DNA from: Pseudoalteromonas sp. Scap06
GTDB taxonomy: Bacteria > Pseudomonadota > Gammaproteobacteria > Enterobacterales > Alteromonadaceae
DNA length: 64,000 nt
Assembly: GCF_013394165.1 (NCBI RefSeq)
Contig: NZ_CP041330.1
Span: 1,728,501-1,792,500, forward strand
Reading direction: 5' to 3'
Shown here: positions 24,498-34,399 of the stretch, in pieces
How the letters are laid out: each line of letters begins with the position of its first letter
Numbering within the stretch: the first letter of the stretch is position 1
Notes under the pieces: generated by a model
Told to the model about the DNA's origin: nothing
The model's input: the letters and a program-made list of their open reading frames with translations, nothing else
Databases searched by the model: none
Program-made: the position numbers and the translations under genes

Positions 24498-25538
24498 TTA
24501 AGCAGGATAAAACAATTCTGAACTGGCTTTATCGGCCACTTTAGAGGATAACGACGCAGCAACGGCTTCATCTGAATAGTCTTCCGCCGTTTCAGGGTTC
24601 ATACCCAGCTTTTTAATTAATTGCATATCGGCATCTGCTTCTGGGTTTTCGGTAGTCAGGAGTTTATCACCATAAAAAATGGAATTAGCACCGGCAAAAA
24701 AACACATCGATTGCATTTGCTCATTCATTGCGCTGCGCCCTGCCGATAAACGTACATAGCTATGCGGCATCATAATACGCGCGGTGGCAATAGTACGAAT
24801 AAACTCAAACTGATCTAAGTCGTCTACGTTTTCAAGCGGTGTCCCTTTTACTTTTACTAGCATATTAATAGGGACGCTTTCTGGTTGCTGCGGTAAATTA
24901 GCCAATTGCATTAATAACCCATAACGATCGCTGGGTTGCTCACCCATACCGACAATACCGCCAGAACAAACTTTCATACCGGCATCACGCACATGATCAA
25001 TAGTGTTTAGTCTGTCTGCAAAGGTACGGGTAGATATAATTTGTTCGTAGTATTCAGGTGAGGTATCTAAATTATGATTATAGTAGTCAAGCCCTGCATC
25101 ACTCAATGCATGGGCTTTTTCATTGGTAAGCTTACCTAGGGTCATACAGGTTTCAAGGCCAAGCTCTTTTACTTCTTTAACCATTTTTGAAATGTACGGC
25201 ATATCACGGTCTTTAGGATCTGACCACGCAGCGCCCATACAAAAACGGGTTGCACCCTTTTGTTTTGCAAGGCGTGCTTGCTCTACTACTTTTTCTACTT
25301 CTAGCAGGCGCTCTCGTTCTAGGTCGGTTTTATAATGACCCGACTGCGGGCAATATTTACAATCTTCAGGGCAAGCACCTGTTTTTATTGATAGTAAAGT
25401 AGAAATTTGCACCTGATTAGGATTAAAATTAGCACGGTGTACGGTCGCGGCTTTAAAAAGCAGATCGTTAAACGGCATTTCAAATAAGGCTTTAACCTCG
25501 CTATGGGTCCAATCGTGGCGAACTGTTGCAAGCTCCAT
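24498..25538 (-). CDS. bioB: Biotin synthase
   Basis: 346 residues. Radical-SAM enzyme inserting sulfur into dethiobiotin. The [4Fe-4S] motif is [11 protein letters not shown] (CxxxCxxC). Ligand residues for the second cluster appear in [28 protein letters not shown] and the RLSAGR arginine block. First gene of bioBFCD, divergent from bioA across 95 bp that probably contain the BirA-controlled promoters. Confidence 0.97.
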   Translation of the reverse strand: MELATVRHDWTHSEVKALFEMPFNDLLFKAATVHRANFNPNQVQISTLLSIKTGACPEDCKYCPQSGHYKTDLERERLLEVEKVVEQARLAKQKGATRFCMGAAWSDPKDRDMPYISKMVKEVKELGLETCMTLGKLTNEKAHALSDAGLDYYNHNLDTSPEYYEQIISTRTFADRLNTIDHVRDAGMKVCSGGIVGMGEQPSDRYGLLMQLANLPQQPESVPINMLVKVKGTPLENVDDLDQFEFIRTIATARIMMPHSYVRLSAGRSAMNEQMQSMCFFAGANSIFYGDKLLTTENPEADADMQLIKKLGMNPETAEDYSDEAVAASLSSKVADKASSELFYPA

Positions 25539-25599
25539 AATACTCTCTTTTATTTTTTGCTCTTGGTGTTATTGGCTTAGAATACGTATTGCCGTACCA

Positions 25600-25633
25600 T
25601 TGTCAACGAAGCTAACTTAATTAAAGTTTACAT
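25600..25633. promoter_or_regulatory. Candidate BirA operator between bioB and bioA
   Basis: TTGTCAAC (25600-25607) and GTTTACAT (25626-25633) form an imperfect dyad of the TTGTAAACC...GGTTTACAA type bound by BirA, in the expected divergent bio promoter. The 16-nt spacing between 9-mer half-sites is slightly longer than the 14-15 I recall for the consensus, so the call is moderate. Confidence 0.5.
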
Positions 25634-26935
25634 ATGAACACAAAACACACAATAGACCTTGATTTTGACCGAAATCACATTTGGCACCCTTATACATCAA
25701 TGACTCAACCAATTCCGGTTTATCCTGTTACACACGCCAATCACGACCTTATACACCTAGAAACAGGCGAGAAACTCATTGACGGTATGGCCTCTTGGTG
25801 GAGCGCAATACATGGCTACAATCATCCCGTTTTAAATAATGCGATGACAGAGCAAATCAATAAAATGAGCCATGTAATGTTTGGCGGCATTACCCATTAC
25901 AGCGCAGTGGAGCTTTGTAAAAAGCTAGTAGCAATAACGCCCGAGCATTTAAATAAAGTATTTTTAGCCGACAGCGGCTCGGTAAGTGTTGAAGTAGCGA
26001 TTAAAATGGCGCTGCAGTATTGGTTAAGCCAAGGCATTAATACTAAACAAAAGTTAATGACTCCGTTTAAGGGCTATCATGGCGATACCTTTGCGGCCAT
26101 GAGTGTGTGCGATCCGGTTAATTCTATGCATAGCTTGTACTCTGGCTTTTTACCTGAGCATGTATTTGTACCTGCACCTGTTAGCCAATTTCATGACGAG
26201 TTTAATCAAGCCGAGGCGGATGAACTAGAACACTATTTTTTAAAACACCACCAGCATGTTGCCGCCTTTATTATTGAACCCATAGTACAAAACGCAGGAG
26301 GAATGAACTTTTATCACCCTGAATATTTAGCCTGTGTGCGCAAGTTATGTACTCAATACGATGTATTGCTCATTTGTGATGAAATTGCCACAGGCTTTGG
26401 CCGTACAGGTAAAATGTTTGCTGTAGAGCACGCCAATGTACAGCCAGATATACTTTGTATTGGCAAGGCACTCACCGGCGGCACCATGACCTTATCAGCC
26501 ACGTTAACGACCGATAAAATAGCGATAGGCATTAGCGAAGGTGAAGCCGGTGTTTTGATGCACGGACCTACATTTATGGGCAATCCACTCGCCTGCGCTG
26601 TGGCATGTGCCAGTATAGACTTATTGCTTGAACAAGATTGGCAAAAACGAATTTGTGAAGTAAACCAAGCACTTCAACAATTACATCAGTGTGGCTCACT
26701 TACTGATGTAGCTAATGTGCGCACTTTAGGTGCAATTGGCGTGGTAGAGCTGACAGATGAGGCAGGAATAGTAGATGTAGCTAAAATACAGGCTTATTTT
26801 GTTAGCCAAGGAGTGTGGATACGCCCATTTGGTAAGTTAATTTACTTAATGCCACCGTATATAAGTGACGATGCCAGTATTAAACAGCTTTGCGATGCTA
26901 TATATAACGCCATAAAGGGTAAACATTACGTATAG
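25634..26935 (+). CDS. bioA: Adenosylmethionine-8-amino-7-oxononanoate aminotransferase
   Basis: 433 residues. PLP-dependent, SAM-using transamination giving 7,8-diaminopelargonate. Diagnostic blocks are HIWHPYTSM, DGMASWWSAIHGYNHP, DSGSVSVEVAIKMALQYW, KGYHGDTFAAMSVCDP, ICDEIATGFGRTGKMF, the lysine region CIGKALTGGTMTLSAT, and HGPTFMGNPLACAVA. Divergently transcribed from bioBFCD. Confidence 0.97.
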   Translation: MNTKHTIDLDFDRNHIWHPYTSMTQPIPVYPVTHANHDLIHLETGEKLIDGMASWWSAIHGYNHPVLNNAMTEQINKMSHVMFGGITHYSAVELCKKLVAITPEHLNKVFLADSGSVSVEVAIKMALQYWLSQGINTKQKLMTPFKGYHGDTFAAMSVCDPVNSMHSLYSGFLPEHVFVPAPVSQFHDEFNQAEADELEHYFLKHHQHVAAFIIEPIVQNAGGMNFYHPEYLACVRKLCTQYDVLLICDEIATGFGRTGKMFAVEHANVQPDILCIGKALTGGTMTLSATLTTDKIAIGISEGEAGVLMHGPTFMGNPLACAVACASIDLLLEQDWQKRICEVNQALQQLHQCGSLTDVANVRTLGAIGVVELTDEAGIVDVAKIQAYFVSQGVWIRPFGKLIYLMPPYISDDASIKQLCDAIYNAIKGKHYV

Positions 26936-27069
26936 ATGGTTAATTATTTTAGCCACTAAAGTTAAAATTAAATTGATATTTCTATTTAGTTATTATTCCT
27001 CTGTAAAGTTTAGTAAATTTAACCCTTTGGCTTGATTTAGTGTGTTGATCTAAGGGATGTTTAGGGATA

Positions 27070-27084
27070 TGATAATGACTATCA
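27070..27084. promoter_or_regulatory. Fur box upstream of the iron ABC operon
   Basis: TGATAATGACTATCA matches the 7-1-7 Fur consensus at 13 of 14 informative positions and lies 15 bp before the first gene of the operon. It implies repression by Fe-Fur; a fur gene is in this window at 59091. Confidence 0.85.
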
Positions 27085-27099
27085 TTTACAATAACATTT

Positions 27100-27927
27100 A
27101 TGGACTCACTTGCTATGAAAATATTACTTAAGCCTGCCAAGACATTAAGTGCAACTTTTTTACTCGCTTCTGCGATTTTTGCACAACCGGCACTTGCTAA
27201 CGGCCCAATTGGTGAGCATGTTAATCACCTTCAAGCTAATTTAAAAACCTACAACGAAGACGTTGAGTGGATGGTTTCAAAGGTTGATACCCTAGTAAGC
27301 GATTACGAGAAAAAAGGCGCTAAAGCAGTTAACACTGATGACTTAATTGAGTACTGGGAATCGGTTAAATTTCACAGCGCTATAGAAACAAATTACGTTC
27401 CTGTGTATGCCTCTATATGGCAAGGTTTGTATGGCATAAAAATGGCTATTGATAACAAAAAGCCAGCCTCAGAAGTACGTTTGCAGCAACAAGCAATGAA
27501 CAATGCTTTATGGCAAGGCCTAGGCGCAGTTAAGTTAGCGGCTCAGTTTCAACAAAAAGGGTTATTAAAAAGCGTTAAAGCCACAGCAACAAAAGAAATG
27601 ACGCAAAGCGCGACCATTGACGAAATTAAACACAAATTAGACCGAGTGGTTGCTAAATACGCAGAACGTTTAAGCGATGAAGCAACCAGCATAGTTCACG
27701 ATACTTACTTGCATTTATTTGAAGGCGTTGAAGGCACACTCATTGAGCAAGACGCTAACTTAGTAGAAGTACTTGAAAAAGACTTTAACGTAACCCTACC
27801 GCAGGCTATTTCAGCTAATAAAACAGTAGACCAAGTACGTGACGTAGTTGTTGATATGCAAACTAAGTTAACTCGTGCACAAACGCTAATTGAAAAAGCA
27901 GAAAAGTCACGTAAGGATGTATTTTAA
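27100..27927 (+). CDS. Periplasmic helical protein opening the iron ABC operon
   Basis: 275 residues (or 270 from ATG 27115, which gives a cleaner signal peptide ending QPALA). The mature part is alpha-helical with alternating E/K/Q and aromatic clusters (WESVKFHSAIETNYVPVYAS, WQGLYGIKM, NALWQGLGAVKLAAQ). No family recognised. Acidic and histidine residues in YWESVKFHSAIE could bind metal, but this is speculation. The next gene starts immediately after its stop, so it is probably part of the ferric-iron uptake system. A Fur box lies just upstream. Confidence 0.75.
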   Translation: MDSLAMKILLKPAKTLSATFLLASAIFAQPALANGPIGEHVNHLQANLKTYNEDVEWMVSKVDTLVSDYEKKGAKAVNTDDLIEYWESVKFHSAIETNYVPVYASIWQGLYGIKMAIDNKKPASEVRLQQQAMNNALWQGLGAVKLAAQFQQKGLLKSVKATATKEMTQSATIDEIKHKLDRVVAKYAERLSDEATSIVHDTYLHLFEGVEGTLIEQDANLVEVLEKDFNVTLPQAISANKTVDQVRDVVVDMQTKLTRAQTLIEKAEKSRKDVF

Positions 27928-28968
27928 GTGGAACGCAGAACCTTTATTCAAGGCTTAGCTGCGTTAGGGATAGCTGGCGCTTTGCCGCTATCGCTTTCAC
28001 ACGCGTTTGCCGCTGATATTGCCAACCCCGTGTCGGTAGATACATTACCTAAACTAAAAGGCGCACTCACCCTTTATTTGGGACGTGGTGAAGGTGGCTT
28101 ATACGAAAACGTTTTACAAGCCATTCAAAAAAAGAACCCGGATTTAGACCTAGCTATTCGACGCGGCCCAACTGCAGCTTTGGCTAATACGATTGTTGCC
28201 GAAGCTAAAGCGGGTGTTAAACGTGCAGACTTATTTTGGGCTGTCGATTCGGGCGCTATTGGTTTAGTAACCGATGCAGGGCTTGCTAAACCTATGCCTA
28301 GTGATTTATCTGCACAACTACAACCACAGTTTAGATATGATGAGTGGGCACCTGTAACTGGTCGTATACGTACTTTGCCATTTAATACTGAGCGTTTAAC
28401 CAAAGAGCAAATTCCAACAAGCATTATGGAAATAGCCGACAGTGATTTAAGTATTGGTTGGGCACCCGCTTATGCTTCTTTTCAATCGTTTGTTACCGCT
28501 ATGCGAATTTTAGAAGGCGATGATAAAACTGCTAAATGGCTTAAAAAAGTGCAAAAACGCTCAAAAACTTACGCTGGCGAACTCGGTGTAGTAATGGGCG
28601 TTGAACGTGGTGAAGTAGATATTGGTTTTGCTAATCACTACTACACGTTACGTTTGAAGTCTGGTAAGCCCGACGCTAAACTCGATCTTGCATTTACAGA
28701 GCAAGATGCCGGTTGTTTAGTGAATGCCTCCGGTATTTTATCGCTATCTGACGACCCACTAGCAACTAACTTTATGCGCTATTTACTCAGCGTTGAAGTA
28801 CAGAGTTATTTAGCGAGCGAAGCGTATGAAATTCCGCTAGTAAATGACATAAAGCAACCTGATGGCTTGCCTAAATTAACCAGTATTTCGCCACCTAAAA
28901 TAGACTTAACCCAGTTGGCTGACTTACGTCCAACTATTGACTTAATGCGCAGCAGCGGCGTTTTATAA
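27928..28968 (+). CDS. Ferric-iron ABC transporter substrate-binding protein
   Basis: 346 residues, GTG start directly after the previous stop with AAGGATG upstream. The N-terminus ERRTFIQGLAALGIAGALPL contains paired arginines and suggests Tat export. The rest is a type-2 periplasmic binding fold of the FbpA class (TLYLGRGEGGLYENVLQAI, ADLFWAVDSGAIG, AKWLKKVQKRSKTY, NHYYTLRL). It would deliver Fe(III) to the permease encoded next. Tyrosine ligands typical of FbpA may be in NHYYTLR. Confidence 0.9.
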   Translation: MERRTFIQGLAALGIAGALPLSLSHAFAADIANPVSVDTLPKLKGALTLYLGRGEGGLYENVLQAIQKKNPDLDLAIRRGPTAALANTIVAEAKAGVKRADLFWAVDSGAIGLVTDAGLAKPMPSDLSAQLQPQFRYDEWAPVTGRIRTLPFNTERLTKEQIPTSIMEIADSDLSIGWAPAYASFQSFVTAMRILEGDDKTAKWLKKVQKRSKTYAGELGVVMGVERGEVDIGFANHYYTLRLKSGKPDAKLDLAFTEQDAGCLVNASGILSLSDDPLATNFMRYLLSVEVQSYLASEAYEIPLVNDIKQPDGLPKLTSISPPKIDLTQLADLRPTIDLMRSSGVL

Positions 28969-30467
28969 TGCGAATACCACCATCTTATCCTATGGCGCTG
29001 CTTGCAGCGCTTGTTACCCTTACCCCTATTTTTGTTTTAATAACGCTTGCCAGTGACGCAAGCTCTTTTTTTGATAGCCATAATTTAACCATTTTAGGAA
29101 ATACCCTGTCGTTAATGGGCTTAACTGTATTAGGCTCAATTTTAATTGGTGTGCCACTGGCGTTTATTAGCGCTTATGTGCAGCTGCCATTTAAAAAGTT
29201 TTGGTTAGTAGTATTTGCCGCCCCTTTAGCTATACCAAGTTATATTGGTGCATTTACGCTTTATGCTGCATTTGGCCCTGGTGGTGAAATACATAACTTA
29301 CTTGGTTTTGAAACCCCTTCTATGTATGGCTTAACTGGCGCCGCCATTGTAATGACCCTATATACCTTCCCGTTTGTAATGATGACAACCCGCTCCTCCC
29401 TACTTAGCTTAGATGCGAGCATGGTCAATGCAGCGCGTACATTGGGGATGTCGATGACACAAAGCGTGTTTAAAGTTATTTTGCCCCGTGTTGTAAATGG
29501 TATTGCTGCGGGCTCGTTACTCGTTGCCTTATATACGCTATCAGACTTTGGTACACCGGCAATAATGCGTCTAGATACCTTCACTCGCGTTATTTATGTA
29601 GAATATAACGCCTTTGAACTGAGCCGTGCGGCTATGCTGTCTATGCAGTTAATGGTGATTGTTGGCTTTTTACTAATGATTGAATCGCAAATTAAAACTG
29701 CGTCTGAACGCCAAGGCCGGCCCCTTATTTTATTCCCAAAAAAATGGCAATTAGGCGCGATGTTTGCCACCTTTGCACCAATTTTATTACTTGCTATTGG
29801 CTTACCACTCGCAGTATTTACACTTTGGCTAATGCGTGATGGTTTTAGTTCGTTTGATTTTAGTATTGCTTGGCACTCTACTTACGCTTCAGCCATTGCA
29901 GCTATTGTTACAGTTATTGTGGCTATTCCTGTAGCGCATGCAGCATTAACTGGAAAAGCAGGTAAAGTAATGGAACGCGTTACTTACTTTGGTTTTGGTA
30001 TTCCGGGGATTGTTATGGGCACAGCGCTTGTATATGGCGGCTTACAACTGCCATTTTTATATCAAACACTGGGCTTGTTGATCATTGCTTATATGCTACG
30101 TTTTTTACCGCTTGCGGTTGGCTCTGTGCGTACCAGCACCGAGCACCTTGATCCAAGCTTAGTAAAATCAGCCCGTGTGTTAGGCGCAAGCCCACGTGAA
30201 GCTTTCACACGTATTACTTTACCACTGACTATGCGTGGTATTATTGCAGGGGCCGCTTTAGTCTTTTTAGAGTCGATGCGTGAATTAGAAGCCACACTAT
30301 TATTGGGTCCAACTGGTTTTGAAACCTTATCTACGTATTTATGGCGTGTTTACGAAGCTGGTTATTTTGGCCGCGCAGCAATACCTGGTTTATTGTTAGT
30401 GGTGATTTCGGCGGCGGCTTTAGCTATTATGATGTCTGGCGAGAAACGCAACCAGTTTGAACATTAA
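28968..30467 (+). CDS. Ferric-iron ABC transporter permease (two fused permease domains)
   Basis: 499 residues with about 12 membrane segments. Two BPD_transp_1 domains are fused, each with an EAA-like loop (AARTLGMSMTQSVFKVILPRV near residue 160; SARVLGASPREAFTRITLPL near 405), as in FbpB/SfuB. Its ATG overlaps the upstream stop (TAATG), so translation is coupled. It forms the inner-membrane channel. Confidence 0.93.
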   Translation: MRIPPSYPMALLAALVTLTPIFVLITLASDASSFFDSHNLTILGNTLSLMGLTVLGSILIGVPLAFISAYVQLPFKKFWLVVFAAPLAIPSYIGAFTLYAAFGPGGEIHNLLGFETPSMYGLTGAAIVMTLYTFPFVMMTTRSSLLSLDASMVNAARTLGMSMTQSVFKVILPRVVNGIAAGSLLVALYTLSDFGTPAIMRLDTFTRVIYVEYNAFELSRAAMLSMQLMVIVGFLLMIESQIKTASERQGRPLILFPKKWQLGAMFATFAPILLLAIGLPLAVFTLWLMRDGFSSFDFSIAWHSTYASAIAAIVTVIVAIPVAHAALTGKAGKVMERVTYFGFGIPGIVMGTALVYGGLQLPFLYQTLGLLIIAYMLRFLPLAVGSVRTSTEHLDPSLVKSARVLGASPREAFTRITLPLTMRGIIAGAALVFLESMRELEATLLLGPTGFETLSTYLWRVYEAGYFGRAAIPGLLLVVISAAALAIMMSGEKRNQFEH

Positions 30468-30480
30468 GGATTTTATATAA

Positions 30481-31491
30481 ATGCTATCTGTAAGTAAGTT
30501 GTCTATAGATTATGGCAGTAATCGTGTTGTTAGTGACTTAAATTTCACTTTAGGTGAAAGCGAAATTTTAATGCTTGTTGGTCCAACAGGTTGTGGTAAA
30601 AGTACTATTTTACAAGCCCTAGCTGGGCTTTTACCAATTAGCGAGGGTGAAATTAAAGTTGCTAAATGGACTGCTACACCAAAGTATACTGTAGCCCCTG
30701 AAAAACGCAGTGTGGGTATGGTGTTTCAAGACTTTGCGCTGTTTCCCCATTTAACGGTTGAGCAAAATGTGTGTTTTAAACTAAAAGACACAAACCCTGC
30801 TGATCATTGGATAAAGCTACTCGGTTTAGATGCGTTTAGACATAAAAAACCAGCGACACTTTCAGGGGGGCAAAAACAGCGTGTTGCATTAGCGCGCACC
30901 CTAGCCCACCAGCCAGACTTTGTATTACTTGATGAGCCACTATCAAACTTAGACGCGGCTTTAAAAGACATGCTACGTTGGGACATACGTAATGCGCTTA
31001 AAGAAGCCGGCGTACCCGCTATTTGGGTAACGCACGATCAAGAAGAAGCACTTTCGGTGGGCGATCGCGTGGGTGTACTAAAAGGCGGAAAAATACAGCA
31101 AATTGATAGCCCAGAGCAATGCTTTAGTGCACCCAACAATCGCTTTGTGGCACGCTTTCTAGGTGAAGCTAGTTTTATAAAAGGAACGCTGAATAACGGC
31201 CAAGCACTTACCGATATTGGTAATGTTCCCGCTCATGGTGTTGACTGTGAAAACGGTGAGGTAGAGGTGTTACTTCGTCCAGATGATGTATTATTAGTAC
31301 AAAGCAGTGTAGGAAATAATGGCGAAGTAATTTGGGTTCGCTTTGAAGGCGGCAGCAGATTATGCGCCATAAAACTAGCCTGTGGTACTGTGGTTACAAG
31401 TCGCGTGAGTCATGAAGTAGTGGTAAATCCTGGTGATAACGTACATGTATCGCTTAGTACCTCTCATCCACTGGCGGCATTTAAAAGCTAG
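30481..31491 (+). CDS. Ferric-iron ABC transporter ATPase
   Basis: 336 residues. Walker A GPTGCGKST near residue 37, Q-loop VFQDFALFPH, signature LSGGQKQR, Walker B FVLLDEPLSNLD, H-loop WVTHDQEEA. A TOBE-like C-terminal domain from about 240 fits the FbpC/AfuC subfamily. Last gene of the operon, 13 bp after the permease. Confidence 0.95.
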   Translation: MLSVSKLSIDYGSNRVVSDLNFTLGESEILMLVGPTGCGKSTILQALAGLLPISEGEIKVAKWTATPKYTVAPEKRSVGMVFQDFALFPHLTVEQNVCFKLKDTNPADHWIKLLGLDAFRHKKPATLSGGQKQRVALARTLAHQPDFVLLDEPLSNLDAALKDMLRWDIRNALKEAGVPAIWVTHDQEEALSVGDRVGVLKGGKIQQIDSPEQCFSAPNNRFVARFLGEASFIKGTLNNGQALTDIGNVPAHGVDCENGEVEVLLRPDDVLLVQSSVGNNGEVIWVRFEGGSRLCAIKLACGTVVTSRVSHEVVVNPGDNVHVSLSTSHPLAAFKS

Positions 31492-31521
31492 CGCTTTATA
31501 TATTCTACTTTGGAGGAAACT

Positions 31522-32151
31522 ATGAACGGACCAAATCCAAACAATCCATCACCTATGGAAGGGTTTCCTCAAGTATGTTATTTAAAAGACTTTATCACCT
31601 CTGCGAATATAGAGGTTGGTGATTATACCTATTACGACGACCCTGATGGCCCTGAAAACTTTGAAAAAAATGTACTTTACCATTTCGATTTTATCGGGGA
31701 CCGTCTTATCATAGGTAAGTTTTGTGCGATAGCTAAAGACGTTACTTTTATAATGAATGGGGCTAATCATCAAACCTCCGGCTTTTCTACCTATCCATTT
31801 TTTATATTTGGCAATGGCTGGGAAAAATCTGCACCTCAACAAGGTGATTTACCTTTTAAAGGTGATACTGAAATAGGTAATGATGTGTGGATAGGTTACA
31901 ACGCTACTATTATGCCTGGGGTCAAAGTTGCTGATGGTGCCATTATAGCAAGTAAATCTGTGGTAACGTCTGATGTGCCCGCCTATAGCATTGTTGGCGG
32001 TAACCCTGCAAAATTGATAAAAAAGCGTTTTGATGATGCGACAATTAATAAACTTTTAGCAATTGCATGGTGGGACTGGAGCAGTGAAAAAATCACCGCT
32101 CATTTAGATGCCATTACACACTCTGATATAGACGTATTAGCTAAAATTTAA
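31522..32151 (+). CDS. Vat/CatB-family hexapeptide acetyltransferase
   Basis: 209 residues. Left-handed beta-helix acyltransferase of the xenobiotic acetyltransferase class (streptogramin A and type B chloramphenicol acetyltransferases). The N-terminal [50 protein letters not shown] (likely catalytic histidine), [31 protein letters not shown] and WWDW are characteristic. The ATG at 31522 has GGAGG 5 nt upstream. It follows the iron operon by 30 bp and may be read with it. Real resistance activity is not established. Confidence 0.88.
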   Translation: MNGPNPNNPSPMEGFPQVCYLKDFITSANIEVGDYTYYDDPDGPENFEKNVLYHFDFIGDRLIIGKFCAIAKDVTFIMNGANHQTSGFSTYPFFIFGNGWEKSAPQQGDLPFKGDTEIGNDVWIGYNATIMPGVKVADGAIIASKSVVTSDVPAYSIVGGNPAKLIKKRFDDATINKLLAIAWWDWSSEKITAHLDAITHSDIDVLAKI

Positions 32152-32154
32152 TAA

Positions 32155-32589
32155 TTACCACTCAAACATGTAGGCCATTTTACTAATGGTTTTTAACGGT
32201 ATGTTATGGCTATTGCGTTTAGCGTATAAGTGTTGCATTGATTTATCTTTCACTTCGCCAACAATCACTTCTTTTACCTGGTAGCCTAAAGCAATGGCTG
32301 CTTGTGAATAGGCAATAAATTCCCACTTTTTGATATTGGTGTTATCCACTATTACCAGTTCAATGCCTTGTGCTAAGGCATTAATAAAACGGGCCAAGTT
32401 TAAATTATGATATTGCGATAATTTAAACTTATCAAAATGGTACTCACCCTGCTCGTTAACAAAGTAATCATCTGTTGAGCAAATAAAATATTGGCTTTCA
32501 TCTGCTCCGGAAAGTTCCTCGGCGAGATTTTGCGCATAATATGACTTACCACTGCCTGGTAGCCCTCGTAAAATAAAAACTTGTTTCAT
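32155..32589 (-). CDS. P-loop kinase-like AAA protein
   Basis: 144 residues. Walker A ILRGLPGSGKSYYAQ at the N-terminus, FICSTDDYF and LVIVDNTNIKKWEF (Walker B-like) put it with the polynucleotide-kinase/N4BP2L1-like small nucleotide kinases. No fused nuclease or phosphatase domain. The start may be ATG 32589 or 32598. Converges on the acetyltransferase gene with only 3 bp between stops. The substrate is unknown. Confidence 0.75.
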   Translation of the reverse strand: MKQVFILRGLPGSGKSYYAQNLAEELSGADESQYFICSTDDYFVNEQGEYHFDKFKLSQYHNLNLARFINALAQGIELVIVDNTNIKKWEFIAYSQAAIALGYQVKEVIVGEVKDKSMQHLYAKRNSHNIPLKTISKMAYMFEW

Positions 32590-32875
32590 AGCATCCATTT
32601 TTTATTAATACGTCACTTCGGTTTATTTAGTAATAATGCCACAAATTGATGAAATTTCAGAGCAACAAATGGTAATAGTGGTTATTTAACTGCAAAAATT
32701 GGTTAAAAAAACAACGTACCACTAAAAACTTTTAAAGAGTTGCCCACAACAGTTTTTTTATTTTACTTTACTAGGTATTATACAAGGTTCAAGTGCAGTG
32801 ACCTCAAATGCTAAAAAGCATGAGTAACGCACAGTTAATTTATATAGTTAGGCAACTTATATCATTGGAGTGAAG

Positions 32876-34273
32876 ATGAGCCATTTAGCGATTTCAGAGC
32901 TATTAAAAGGCAATGTTGCGGTAGACAGCCAAGTAACCATTAAAGGCTGGATCCGTACACGCCGCGATTCAAAAGCAGGAATATCATTTTTAGCCGTTCA
33001 TGACGGTTCGTGTTTTGATCCTATTCAAGCGGTAGTTCCTAATTCACTGAATAATTATGATGAAGTTACAAGCTTAACAGCAGGCTGTTCTGTGTCGGTT
33101 ACCGGTGTATTAGTACAATCAGCAGGACAAGGTCAATCTTTCGAAATTCAAGCTAACTCAGTGACTGTGTTGGGTTGGGTTGAAAACCCAGACACCTACC
33201 CAATGTCGGCTAAACGCCACAGCATTGAGTATTTACGCGAACACGCTCACCTTCGCCCTCGCACTAATATGATTGGCGCAGTAACACGTGTCCGTAACTG
33301 TTTAGCACAAGCAATCCACCGCTTTTACCATGAGCAAGGGTTTTACTGGATCAGCACGCCAATTATTACTGCAAGTGACTGTGAAGGCGCAGGTGAGATG
33401 TTCCGCGTATCAACGCTTGATATGCAAAATCTGCCAATGACAGACAAAGGCGAGATTGATTACAGCGAAGACTTTTTTGGTAAAGAAGCCTTTCTAACGG
33501 TATCTGGCCAACTTAATGGTGAAACGTACGCTTCAGCAATGTCAAAAATTTACACCTTTGGCCCAACGTTCCGTGCAGAAAACTCTAATACTTCACGCCA
33601 CCTTGCTGAATTTTGGATGGTAGAGCCAGAAGTTGCGTTTGCTGATTTAGAAGACATCGCAAAACTGGCTGAAAACATGCTTAAGTACGTGTTTAAAGCC
33701 GTATTGGAAGAACGCCGTGACGACATGGAATTTTTCGCATTACGTGTTGAAAAAACAGCCATTAGCCGTTTAGAAGAATTTGTTGAAAAAGACTTTGCCC
33801 AAGTTGACTACACCGACGCTGTAGAGATTTTAAAAGCGTGTGGCAAGAAATTTGAGTACGACGTTGAATGGGGTGTAGATTTACAGTCTGAGCACGAGCG
33901 CTACCTAGCTGAAGAACACTTTAAAGCACCGGTTGTTATTAAAAACTACCCGCGTGATATTAAAGCATTCTACATGCGCCAAAACGAAGACGGCAAAACT
34001 GTTGCTGCTATGGACGTAGTAGCACCAGGTATTGGTGAGATCATTGGTGGTTCACAACGTGAAGAGCGTCTTGATGTATTAGATGCACGCCTTGAAGAGA
34101 TGGGCTTAAACAAAGAAGACTACAGCTGGTACCGCGATCTACGTAAATACGGTAGCGTGCCACACTCTGGCTTTGGTTTAGGGTTTGAGCGCTTAGTTGC
34201 TTATGTTACCGGTATGGGTAACGTACGTGATGTAATTGCGTTCCCACGTACTAAAGGCAGCGCAACTTACTAA
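32876..34273 (+). CDS. asnS: Asparaginyl-tRNA synthetase
   Basis: 465 residues, full length. Charges tRNA-Asn. N-terminal OB-fold anticodon-binding domain ([20 protein letters not shown]), then class II catalytic domain with motif 2 ([26 protein letters not shown]) and motif 3 ([15 protein letters not shown]). The PRTKGSATY end is typical. ATG 32876 has TTGGAG upstream; a GTG 6 bp earlier is in frame. No gene is seen in the 286 bp upstream. Confidence 0.97.
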   Translation: MSHLAISELLKGNVAVDSQVTIKGWIRTRRDSKAGISFLAVHDGSCFDPIQAVVPNSLNNYDEVTSLTAGCSVSVTGVLVQSAGQGQSFEIQANSVTVLGWVENPDTYPMSAKRHSIEYLREHAHLRPRTNMIGAVTRVRNCLAQAIHRFYHEQGFYWISTPIITASDCEGAGEMFRVSTLDMQNLPMTDKGEIDYSEDFFGKEAFLTVSGQLNGETYASAMSKIYTFGPTFRAENSNTSRHLAEFWMVEPEVAFADLEDIAKLAENMLKYVFKAVLEERRDDMEFFALRVEKTAISRLEEFVEKDFAQVDYTDAVEILKACGKKFEYDVEWGVDLQSEHERYLAEEHFKAPVVIKNYPRDIKAFYMRQNEDGKTVAAMDVVAPGIGEIIGGSQREERLDVLDARLEEMGLNKEDYSWYRDLRKYGSVPHSGFGLGFERLVAYVTGMGNVRDVIAFPRTKGSATY

Positions 34274-34295
34274 GCTAAGCTTTGTAACGTTAAAT

Positions 34296-34325
34296 AAAAA
34301 AACCAACCCGCGGGTTGGTTTTTTA
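34296..34325 (+). terminator. Intrinsic terminator after asnS
   Basis: AACCAACCCG/CGGGTTGGTT stem flanked by A and T runs, 23 bp after asnS. Confidence 0.9.
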
Positions 34326-34399
34326 TTGTCTGATATATTAATTTGCATAAATACTTGAACAATTTGCCTCCCGCTTAGGGAAGCAAATTGTTATAAATA

